Origin: Geomicrobium sediminis
GTDB taxonomy: Bacteria > Bacillota > Bacilli > Bacillales > Marinococcaceae
NCBI RefSeq assembly: GCF_016908595.1
Contig: NZ_JAFBEC010000008.1
Span: forward strand, 62,001 to 126,000
Length of the DNA: 64,000 nt
Direction of reading: 5' to 3'
In this document: positions 58,169 to 64,000 of the stretch, piece after piece
Layout of the letters: each line of letters starts with the position of its first letter
How positions within the stretch are numbered: position 1 is the first letter of the stretch
Notes under the pieces: generated by a model
Database searches by the model: none
What the model was told of the DNA's origin: nothing
Seen by the model: only the letters and a program-made list of their open reading frames with translations
Translations under genes and position numbers: made by a program

Positions 58169-58507
58169 ATGGAACTACTTATGTCGATTAGCATCGGGGT
58201 TCTATTTATGGTAGGAACCTATTTGTTATTATCTAAAAGCATTATACGTGTCGTAATGGGTCTGCTACTTCTATCTCACGGAGCTCACTTGTTACTGTTG
58301 ACGATGGCAGGGCTAAAACAAGGAATGCCGGCTCTCGTTGACCGTTACGACCAAGCATTTACTGATCCACTACCTCAGGCATTGATTTTGACAGCGATCG
58401 TTATTAGTTTCGGTATGACTTCGTTTTCACTTGCTATTGCCTACCGTACGTATAAATTCCATAAAACCGATAACCTTGACGAATTAAGGGGGTCAAACGA
58501 TGACTAA
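58169..58507 (+). CDS. mrpC: Na+/H+ antiporter subunit MrpC
   Basis: This 112-residue NuoK/MnhC-like protein has three TM helices. GLLLLSHGAHLLLLTMAG (about 31-48) and DPLPQALILTAIVISFGMTS (about 69-88) are the family core, where the latter includes the PQALxLTAIVI signature. It starts 1 nt after mrpB and overlaps mrpD by 8 nt. Confidence 0.97.
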   Translation: MELLMSISIGVLFMVGTYLLLSKSIIRVVMGLLLLSHGAHLLLLTMAGLKQGMPALVDRYDQAFTDPLPQALILTAIVISFGMTSFSLAIAYRTYKFHKTDNLDELRGSNDD

Positions 58508-59981
58508 TCTCGTCCTCCTGCCACTGTTAATCCCTGTCATCATGGGTGCCGTATTGATCTTTTTCTCCAAAAATGAAAAAGCACAAAAGATCATTAGTGG
58601 AATAACGATGATTGCATTATTAATTGGCAGTATAACTTTATTTATTGCGGTTGCTGTAAACGGCACGCTCGTTATGGAGCTTGGTGACTGGCAACCACCT
58701 TACGGTATCCCCCTAGTCATCGATCGCTTAGCAGCATTTATGTTGCTCGTATCAGCAATCGTTGCAACCAGTACCTTGTTCTTTGCTTTTAAAACGATTA
58801 GCCCAATTCGATCTCGATATTTCTTCTATCCGTTTTTCTTTTTCCTGCTTACAGGGATTAACGGTTCTTTCATGACAGGTGACTTGTTCAACTTGTTCGT
58901 GTTCTTTGAAGTCATGCTCATCTCTTCTTACATTTTGATGGCGCACGGCTCAACAAACTTTCAGTTACGAGAAACATTTAAGTACTTTGTCATTAACTTG
59001 TTTGCATCGATGCTTTTTCTTGCAGGAGTCGCTTATATTTATGCAGCGACTGGAACGTTAAACTTTGCACACCTTGGTGTTCGTGTCGCAGAGCTTGGAC
59101 AAGATAACATACTAAACGTAATCGCCGTTCTCTTTATTGTCGTATTCGGAATTAAAGGTGGCTTGTTCCCTCTTTACTTCTGGCTACCTCGAGCGTACAC
59201 AGGGCCTCCAACAGCGATCGCAGCACTATTTGGTGGCTTGCTAACAAAAGTTGGCTTATATGCGATTATTCGTATGTTCACAGTTGTATTTAATCACGAC
59301 CCTGACTTTACGCACACCGTTCTCCTCGTAATGGCTGCATTTACGATGATCCTTGGCGTTCTTGGTGCAGTTGCAAGTTATAACTATAAGAGCATTCTTG
59401 CATATCACTGCATTAGCCAGTATGGCTATATTATGATGGGCTTTAGTATCTTCTCACCAATTGCCATTGCTGGTGCGATTTATTTCATTGCACATCACAG
59501 TATCGTTAAAACCGCTCTGTTCCAATTTGCAGGTGTTACTGAAAAAATAACTGGAACTTCCGATTTGAAGAAAATGGGAGGCGTTATTTCTAGTCACCCA
59601 TGGCTTGCTTGGCTGTTTTTCATAACAGCGATGTCTCTTGCTGGCATTCCACCTCTGGCCGGTTTCTTTGCAAAATACCCGCTCGTGTTAGGCGGTCTTG
59701 AGGAAGGGAACTATATTGTCGTTGCGGTTGCACTCTTTGTTGGTCTTCTCACCCTATATTCAATGATTAAGATTATGAAGTTCGTCTATTGGGGCAAAGC
59801 AAAACACGATGAAGAACGACAAAAAATATCCGTACGTAAACTCCTTTACTCCGTTGCTCCACTCGTCATTTTAACGGTTGTCATTGGCTTTGGTGCAGAA
59901 CCTGTTTTACAGTTCACAACGGAAATTGCCGATGAGATTCTAGATCCAACGATTTATATCACTTCGGTGTTAGGAGAGTAG
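58500..59981 (+). CDS. mrpD: Na+/H+ antiporter subunit MrpD
   Basis: This 493-residue NuoM/N-like proton-channel subunit has about 14 TM helices. Conserved segments: FNLFVFFEVMLISSYILM (glutamate in TM5), IKGGLFPLYFWLPRAYTGPP (lysine) and ILAYHCISQYGYIMMG. It overlaps mrpC and is 5 nt from mrpE. With MrpA it forms the ion path of the antiporter. Confidence 0.97.
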   Translation: MTNLVLLPLLIPVIMGAVLIFFSKNEKAQKIISGITMIALLIGSITLFIAVAVNGTLVMELGDWQPPYGIPLVIDRLAAFMLLVSAIVATSTLFFAFKTISPIRSRYFFYPFFFFLLTGINGSFMTGDLFNLFVFFEVMLISSYILMAHGSTNFQLRETFKYFVINLFASMLFLAGVAYIYAATGTLNFAHLGVRVAELGQDNILNVIAVLFIVVFGIKGGLFPLYFWLPRAYTGPPTAIAALFGGLLTKVGLYAIIRMFTVVFNHDPDFTHTVLLVMAAFTMILGVLGAVASYNYKSILAYHCISQYGYIMMGFSIFSPIAIAGAIYFIAHHSIVKTALFQFAGVTEKITGTSDLKKMGGVISSHPWLAWLFFITAMSLAGIPPLAGFFAKYPLVLGGLEEGNYIVVAVALFVGLLTLYSMIKIMKFVYWGKAKHDEERQKISVRKLLYSVAPLVILTVVIGFGAEPVLQFTTEIADEILDPTIYITSVLGE

Positions 59982-59986
59982 ATCAT

Positions 59987-60469
59987 ATGGGATTTCAATT
60001 TCTAATTAACATTTTAATTATGTTGCTTTGGGCTTCTTTACAACAAAGTTACCATAGCTCCGATTTACTCATCGGCTTTGTAATTGGAGCGATTGCTGTA
60101 TACTTTTTAAGAGGTGCACTAAACGAATCCTACTACATGAAAAAAGTTTGGGCACTCGTTAAATTAATCGGGTTGTTTATTAAAGAGCTCGTCCTTGCAA
60201 ATTATGATATGGTCAAAATCGTGTTAAACCCTCGACTGAAAAAAGACGTCAAACCTGGAATTATCGCTGTGCCTACGACGCTAAAATACGACTGGGAAAT
60301 CACTGTCTTATCTATGCTCGTCACGTTGACGCCAGGAACATTGACGATGGACTATTCACTCGATGCTAGAACACTCTATATTCATAGCATGCATGTGGAC
60401 GATCGCCAAAAAGTTATTGATGACATTACAAATAGTTTTGAACGTGCGATCCGGGAGGTGGGCGAGTAA
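59987..60469 (+). CDS. mrpE: Na+/H+ antiporter subunit MrpE
   Basis: This 160-residue MnhE-family protein has two or three N-terminal helices and a cytoplasmic C-terminal domain with VLSMLVTLTPGTLTMDYS and the LYIHSMHV segment. Start ATG at 59987 follows GGAGAG within the mrpD end. Its TAA shares bases with the mrpF ATG (TAATG). Confidence 0.96.
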   Translation: MGFQFLINILIMLLWASLQQSYHSSDLLIGFVIGAIAVYFLRGALNESYYMKKVWALVKLIGLFIKELVLANYDMVKIVLNPRLKKDVKPGIIAVPTTLKYDWEITVLSMLVTLTPGTLTMDYSLDARTLYIHSMHVDDRQKVIDDITNSFERAIREVGE

Positions 60470-60750
60470 TGTTTGAATTAGTTATGGACATCGGTCTTAT
60501 TATTTTGTCCATCTCCGTTGGATTGTGCTTAATTCGTGCGTTAATCGGACCAACGACTTCAGACCGAATCGTTGCATTAGATTCGTTTGGCTTGAACTTA
60601 ATCGGGCTAATCTGTATTATCATGATCCAACAAGATTCAACTGCCTATGTAGAAGTTACGATGATTATCGGAATTCTAGCATTTATCGGTTCCGTAGCTC
60701 TTGCAAAATTCTTAGAAAGAGGTGTCGTCATTGATCGAGATTCTCATTAG
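60469..60750 (+). CDS. mrpF: Na+/H+ antiporter subunit MrpF
   Basis: This 93-residue membrane protein has three helices and the MnhF signature LIRALIGPTTSDRIVALD (about 22-39). Start overlaps the mrpE stop and the end overlaps mrpG, so the set is coupled. MrpF has also been linked to bile-salt efflux in B. subtilis (family knowledge). Confidence 0.96.
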   Translation: MFELVMDIGLIILSISVGLCLIRALIGPTTSDRIVALDSFGLNLIGLICIIMIQQDSTAYVEVTMIIGILAFIGSVALAKFLERGVVIDRDSH

Positions 60751-61114
60751 CATATTCATCATTGGCGGTTGCCTACTAAGCCTAATCGGTTCGCTTGGGA
60801 TCATACGCCTCAAAGACATTTACGGGCGTATGCACGCAGCTACAAAAAGTGCTACACTCGGTGTAATCTTAATCATCATAGGAACATTTATTACGTTTAT
60901 GGGCAGAGGAACGCTCCTTTTTTCACTATTTTTCACGATTTTATTCGTTTTTTTGACGGCACCTGTTGCCGCAATGATTATTTCAAGGTCCGCACACCGC
61001 ATCGGTGTTGAGTTATGGGAGAACACACAATTCGACGAACTACACGATAGCTATCCGGAGGAACTTAAGCCAGAGCGAGACAATTCAAAGGCTGAAGAAA
61101 TCTCTACGCGATAA
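60731..61114 (+). CDS. mrpG: Na+/H+ antiporter subunit MrpG
   Basis: This 127-residue MnhG subunit has three helices and signature GSLGIIRLKDIYGRMHAATKS (trimmed, about 20-38). The start is set at TTG (60731): AGAGGTG lies 6 nt upstream; a GTG three codons earlier sits inside that SD. It ends the operon; no strong terminator hairpin was found before the HU gene. Confidence 0.95.
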   Translation: MIEILISIFIIGGCLLSLIGSLGIIRLKDIYGRMHAATKSATLGVILIIIGTFITFMGRGTLLFSLFFTILFVFLTAPVAAMIISRSAHRIGVELWENTQFDELHDSYPEELKPERDNSKAEEISTR

Positions 61115-61209
61115 GTATTTAGAGAGTTATCGAGCACACGATTGAAATGATTCAAACTCGGCAATACTGGTTTTAATCACTTCAATTGGCTTAAATATCC
61201 CTTGAACAC

Positions 61210-61238
61210 TTGACATAGCAAGGTTTCATGAGTAAATT
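61210..61238 (+). promoter_or_regulatory. SigA promoter of the HU gene
   Basis: -35 TTGACA (61210-61215, perfect), 17-nt spacer, -10 TAAATT (61233-61238), about 45 nt before the ATG. Confidence 0.85.
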
Positions 61239-61282
61239 TGTAGTGTACCCGGATTAAACTGTAATGAAAGGGAGTTATTTCA

Positions 61283-61558
61283 ATGAATAAGACTGATTTG
61301 ATCAATGCTGTTGCAGAACACGCAGATCTTTCCAAAAAAGAAGCTTCAAAAGCTGTAGACGCAGTATTCGACAACATTACTGACACGCTTAAAACTGGTG
61401 ACAAAGTTCAACTAGTTGGTTTCGGAAGCTTTGAAGTACGTGAGCGTGCTTCCCGTAAGGGACGCAACCCACAAACTGGTGATGAGATTGAAATCCCAGC
61501 AACTAAGAACCCTGCATTCCGTCCAGGAAAGCAACTTAAAGACGCTGTTAACGAATAG
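61283..61558 (+). CDS. hup: DNA-binding protein HU
   Basis: This 91-residue nucleoid protein has the HU start [20 protein letters not shown] and the DNA-binding arm signature [21 protein letters not shown] (about 47-66) with the intercalating-type proline in NPQTG. It has its own promoter and terminator. In B. subtilis the main HU gene (hbs) lies elsewhere, near folE, so this may be the main HU moved or a paralog; the window cannot tell. Confidence 0.96.
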   Translation: MNKTDLINAVAEHADLSKKEASKAVDAVFDNITDTLKTGDKVQLVGFGSFEVRERASRKGRNPQTGDEIEIPATKNPAFRPGKQLKDAVNE

Positions 61559-61575
61559 TTTACTTATAGCGTTAA

Positions 61576-61610
61576 AAAAGGACAGGCCGATTCGTCGGCT
61601 CTGTCCTTTT
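61576..61610. terminator. Bidirectional terminator between HU and sigK 3' half
   Basis: AAAAGGACA (61576-61584) pairs with TGTCCTTTT (61602-61610), with an inner CCGA/TCGG stem closed by TTCG. T runs follow on both strands. Confidence 0.88.
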
Positions 61611-61618
61611 CTCTTTCT

Positions 61619-61984
61619 CTAGACTTGTTCTCCTTTTTGTTTCTTGTAGAACGCTTGGAAAAGCTTTAATAAGGCTCGTTTTTCAATTCGGGATACATAG
61701 CTCCGTGATATGCCTAAATCCTTCGCAATCTCCCTCTGTGTTCGTTCCTCGTCTTCTCCAAGACCAAACCTACCTATGACGACTTCTTTTTCTCGATCGG
61801 TTAATACATGTATACACTCATAAATTTGCTTTTTCTCCATTTTTAGTTGTAACGCTTCAACAACATCGGGTGCATCATCTTGAAGAATTTCAAGTAAACT
61901 TAATTCATTACCTTCTTTATCCGCTCCGATGGGTTCATTAATGGAAACATCTTTACGTACCTTTTTCAATGAACGTAAGTGCAT
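61619..61984 (-). CDS. spoIIIC: Sporulation sigma factor SigK, C-terminal half (interrupted gene)
   Basis: This 121-residue fragment covers the region 3 and region 4 part of SigK. Region 4.2 is [26 protein letters not shown] (read about 84-109). It begins [14 protein letters not shown], exactly at the point where skin elements split sigK in B. subtilis (MHLRALKK...). The upstream codons still read E-I-L before the Met, as in intact SigK (NEILMHLR). There is no SD before the ATG and no region 2, so it cannot act alone. DNA excision should fuse it to the 5' half, which is outside the window to the right. Regulated use in the mother cell is by analogy. Confidence 0.92.
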   Translation of the reverse strand: MHLRSLKKVRKDVSINEPIGADKEGNELSLLEILQDDAPDVVEALQLKMEKKQIYECIHVLTDREKEVVIGRFGLGEDEERTQREIAKDLGISRSYVSRIEKRALLKLFQAFYKKQKGEQV

Positions 61985-62016
61985 GAGTATTTCGATCTTT
62001 ATTACAGTACCTACGC
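61985..62016. other. Probable attachment-site region (sigK junction of the skin-like element)
   Basis: These 32 bp lie between the recombinase stop and the first Met codon of the sigK 3' half. On the minus strand the last 9 bases GAAATACTC keep the SigK reading frame (E-I-L), whereas codons before it (VIK) no longer match SigK. The crossover is therefore expected near 61993-61998. Exact core not determinable without the other end. Confidence 0.55.
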
Positions 62017-63522
62017 TTAGAAAGTAATAATCTCTGTTCGATCCTCGTAAATAATAATTTCTCTGATTAGTTTGTTCATGATTTCTTGTTTTTCTTCAAA
62101 CTTCAAGTCACCTTGTTTCTCAAAGTAAAAAGATGCCACTTCTTCAAATAAAGCTTCGTCTGCTTGATGACTCTGATACTCTTCGTTCCTTACCTCAAGA
62201 TCTTCTAATTTTATTTGCAGCTCTTTTTCCTTTTGAGAATTAGCGTTTAATTGTTCTCGTATTTCTTCTGTAGATATATCTAAATCTCCACTAAAAAGTT
62301 CAAACAATCTTTTACGAGCAGATCTTAGTTTTTCAATTTCCTCATTTAATCGAGCAATGTTCTCTTCTTCAAAGTTAGGTACATTCAAATTGTCCTCTTC
62401 TGATGTAGCGCTAATCTCGCCGGGGTCATTTAAATAGGCTTCTACCCTTTGCCATACTTCAGTCTCTAGTTGATCGGCATGGATTCGCATTATTGGTCTG
62501 CATCCAGGAAACTTCGCGCCTACAGAATTTTTTAGACAAGTATACTCACGTCTATACTTGCTCCAATTCTTAGCGTATCGGCCTGTAATCGTGTTGCCAC
62601 ACTTACCACACCTGCAAAGTCCACTTAGCATGTATTTGCGGTTTCCTTGCTTTGTAGAGCGCCTCTTAATGGTTTGCAATTTATTCTGAGCATATTTAAA
62701 CGTCTGTTCGTCTATAATTGCTGGTACTTCAATCGTAATCCAGTCTTCTTTAGGTCTTACCGAGATCATTACACGATCTTCTGCTTCACGATACTTGTTT
62801 CCAAGCATATCTTCCGTATTCCATTTATTTTGATGGTATACGCCAGTATAGGTCTCGTTGTAGAGGATTTGACGCACAACATTGCGATGCCAAATTCCCT
62901 TGCCTCGTTTAGTTGGAATGTTCATTTGGTTAAGGTATCCAGCAATAGAGTTCATACCTTTAATATGAGATGGGGGACTAACAAAAAGACTAAATATCAT
63001 CTGCACTATCTTGGCTTCTTCTTCATTAACTACATACATTCCATTTTCTTTATCATAGCTGTACCCTAACATATGACCGTTTTTAACTACCTTGCCTTTT
63101 TTGGCTTTGTTAAGTCGTCCACGAGACATACGTTCATTAATTTTCTCTTTTTCAAACTCTGCGATTGCACCTCTCATTTGATAAAAAAGCATGCCCTCTG
63201 GAGTTCTTGCAAACTCACCATTCACATATTCTATAGAAGCTTTCTTCTCAATTTCTTCTGTAATGATTAATTGATGGACCAACTTCCTTGATAAACGGTC
63301 AGGATCGTAACAAATTACTTTACTAATGCTACCCTTCTTAATATCCTCTCTTAGCCTTGATAAAGCAGGTCGATCTAACACTGAACCGCTAACACCATCG
63401 TCAATGTATTCAATCGCTTCTTTTGTTTTTGCTTTCTCCTGACAGTCCCGTATCTGCCCCTCGATGCTGTACCCGTGCTTGCTCTGCTCTTCTGTGCTGA
63501 CACGAATGTAAAGTGCTATCAT
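62017..63522 (-). CDS. spoIVCA: Large serine site-specific recombinase (SpoIVCA-like)
   Basis: This 501-residue recombinase has a resolvase domain at 1-145 with catalytic Ser9 in YIRVSTEEQ and arginines in DPDRLSR. A recombinase domain follows (about 150-280, with [19 protein letters not shown] and [11 protein letters not shown]), then a zinc ribbon with CRCGKCG and later TCLKN/GC cysteines (about 305-345), a coiled coil (about 385-455, [20 protein letters not shown]) and a tail. Length and order match B. subtilis SpoIVCA (500 residues), which excises skin from sigK. The SD GGAGAGTG is 7 nt before ATG. It points the same way as sigK. The specific substrate site is inferred from position. Confidence 0.93.
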   Translation of the reverse strand: MIALYIRVSTEEQSKHGYSIEGQIRDCQEKAKTKEAIEYIDDGVSGSVLDRPALSRLREDIKKGSISKVICYDPDRLSRKLVHQLIITEEIEKKASIEYVNGEFARTPEGMLFYQMRGAIAEFEKEKINERMSRGRLNKAKKGKVVKNGHMLGYSYDKENGMYVVNEEEAKIVQMIFSLFVSPPSHIKGMNSIAGYLNQMNIPTKRGKGIWHRNVVRQILYNETYTGVYHQNKWNTEDMLGNKYREAEDRVMISVRPKEDWITIEVPAIIDEQTFKYAQNKLQTIKRRSTKQGNRKYMLSGLCRCGKCGNTITGRYAKNWSKYRREYTCLKNSVGAKFPGCRPIMRIHADQLETEVWQRVEAYLNDPGEISATSEEDNLNVPNFEEENIARLNEEIEKLRSARKRLFELFSGDLDISTEEIREQLNANSQKEKELQIKLEDLEVRNEEYQSHQADEALFEEVASFYFEKQGDLKFEEKQEIMNKLIREIIIYEDRTEIITF

Positions 63523-63622
63523 TTGTCTTCACTCTCCGCTTTTGGTAATAGCTTTTCATAAGCGCATAACATTCACGCCTCATCTCACTCGCTGATTCGC
63601 CTTCTTTTAAAATTACACGCAT
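63410..63622 (-). CDS. Small hypothetical ORF overlapping the recombinase start
   Basis: This 70-codon frame starts MRVILKEGESASEMRRECYAL behind a strong GGAGGTG (7 nt before ATG) and runs 113 nt into the recombinase gene in another frame. The first 33 residues look like a real charged helical protein; the rest may be only overlap. It could be a leader peptide coupling recombinase translation or a small regulator. I do not recognise a family. Confidence 0.45.
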   Translation of the reverse strand: MRVILKEGESASEMRRECYALMKSYYQKRRVKTNDSTLHSCQHRRAEQARVQHRGADTGLSGESKNKRSD

Positions 63623-63702
63623 ATCGCCACACCTCCATTTTATAAATATGAAGGTGCAGCTTGTACTCTTGACAATTACATTTCTAATATTTAGTAAAAA
63701 AA

Positions 63703-63724
63703 GAGCACGCTTTTACGCATACTC
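63703..63724 (-). terminator. Intrinsic terminator around the stop codon of the WYL-like gene
   Basis: On the minus strand GAGTATGC pairs with GCGTGCTC (two G-U pairs), followed by TTTTTTTAC. The TAA of the 63713-63925 gene lies in its loop. Confidence 0.7.
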
Positions 63725-63925
63725 TTTTTGCTTTTCTGCTGCTAAAATATTTACAACTTGCATTGTTCTTATATCTTCTCGTTTATGACACCAGACCAGT
63801 GCGGTTTTTTTATCCATCCTACGGACAGTTACTAATCGTTGACTTAATGATCCATCCTTTGCTTCATATATAATGTTCACGGGTTCTCCTGATGATAAAG
63901 AGTGTTGCAATACATAACTATTCAT
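63713..63925 (-). CDS. Small WYL-like domain protein of phage/skin type
   Basis: This 70-residue protein has strands like PVNIIYEAKDGSLSQRLVTV and a C-terminal RTMQVVNILAAE, which resemble the small WYL-type proteins often found in Bacillus prophages near yolD and uvrX-like genes. The ATG at 63925 follows GGGAGG by 7 nt (a GTG one codon earlier is possible). It overlaps the stop of the upstream partial gene and ends in a terminator. Family call is tentative; ligand binding is unknown. Confidence 0.55.
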   Translation of the reverse strand: MNSYVLQHSLSSGEPVNIIYEAKDGSLSQRLVTVRRMDKKTALVWCHKREDIRTMQVVNILAAEKQKEYA

Positions 63926-64000
63926 CACGTAACCTCCCGTTTAAGTATTTTCAGTGTTCGAGGTTTGTCGTACTCCCAAGTTACGATACCTTTCGCCTTC
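63925..64000 (-). CDS. C-terminal end of an unknown gene running off the window
   Basis: An open frame enters from the right edge and ends at TGA (63927-63925), overlapping the start of the WYL-like gene. The last 24 residues read KAKGIVTWEYDKPRTLKIL... in a plausible beta-rich style. It fits an operon with overlapping ends, but it is too short to identify. Confidence 0.35.
   Translation of the reverse strand, partial: KAKGIVTWEYDKPRTLKILKREVT

Larger units (their letters stand above)
61985..64000. mobile_element. One end of a sigK-intervening (skin-like) element, partial
   Basis: The evidence is the truncated sigK at its border, an adjacent SpoIVCA-type serine recombinase and small phage-type genes behind it with a different style from the flanking core genes. 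It continues beyond the window. It may be a prophage that uses the sigK attachment site. Element size is unknown. Confidence 0.85.

Noticed and set aside
61619-61984. Reading the sigK fragment as an independent small sigma-like regulator
   Set aside because: No SD before the Met, no region 2, and the preceding codons continue the SigK sequence; an interrupted gene fits better.
63623-63712. SigE-type promoter for the recombinase
   Set aside because: AAATATT resembles a -35, but no CATACA-type -10 lies 14-15 nt downstream.

Overview
The window is core chromosome of an endospore-forming, low-GC Gram-positive bacterium of the family Bacillaceae. The evidence is the Bacillus subtilis-type gene string from nfo/cshB through rpoD-dnaG, glyQS, era, phoH, floA, dnaK, lepA, gpr, holA, comEC and the yqeG-yqeM cluster, together with sporulation genes (yqfC, yqfD, spoIIP, gpr, sda, a sigK half) and strong AGGAGG ribosome binding sites. 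A complete seven-gene Mrp Na+/H+ antiporter operon, an acid-rich tether on cytochrome c and an acid-rich linker on a peptide-binding lipoprotein suggest an alkaliphilic or salt-adapted lineage; that is inference.

Layout. 1-6.3 kb: nfo (5' part only), cshB, yqfQ behind a possible SigK promoter, ispH, a ring-cleaving-dioxygenase-like gene, yqfO, trmK. 6.4-11.8 kb: cccA, rpoD, dnaG, then yqfL and ccpN (phosphoenolpyruvate/gluconeogenesis control). 11.8-15.1 kb: glyS and glyQ behind a T-box riboswitch. 15.1-23 kb: recO, yqzL, era, cdd, dgkA, ybeY, pgpH, phoH, yqfD, yqfC. 23-27.5 kb: an uncharacterised Q-rich membrane protein, floA, nfeD, rpsU and a Na/Pi-type transporter. 27.6-38.6 kb: mtaB, rsmE, prmA, dnaJ, dnaK, grpE, hrcA (with CIRCE operator), hemW, lepA. 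38.7-45.7 kb: yqxA, spoIIP, gpr, rpsT, holA, yqzM, comEC. 45.7-49.4 kb: metY and a peptide-binding lipoprotein gene sit between comEC and comEA, where comEB would be in B. subtilis. 49.5-54.6 kb: yqeM, rsfS, yqeK, nadD, yhbY-type, aroE, yqeH, yqeG. 54.6-55.1 kb: a DnaA-box cluster and sda. 55.3-61.1 kb: mrpABCDEFG. 61.2-61.6 kb: an HU gene.

Right end. At 61619-61984 lies only the 3' half of the mother-cell sigma factor gene sigK (spoIIIC-like). It starts exactly where skin elements break sigK in other Bacilli. Directly behind it, in the same orientation, is a 501-residue large serine recombinase of the SpoIVCA type, followed by small phage-like genes that run off the window. This is best read as one end of a sigK-intervening (skin-like) element, to be excised in the mother cell to rebuild sigK. 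The other sigK half should lie to the right, outside the window. This is the most interesting system here.

How the parts fit. Many genes form long minus-strand operons closed by clear intrinsic terminators. Visible regulatory logic includes tRNA-Gly sensing (T-box), heat shock (CIRCE/HrcA), replication-initiation sensing (DnaA boxes before sda, a sporulation checkpoint) and SigK-dependent late sporulation (yqfQ promoter, sigK rearrangement). No rRNA, tRNA, CRISPR array or insertion sequence was seen.
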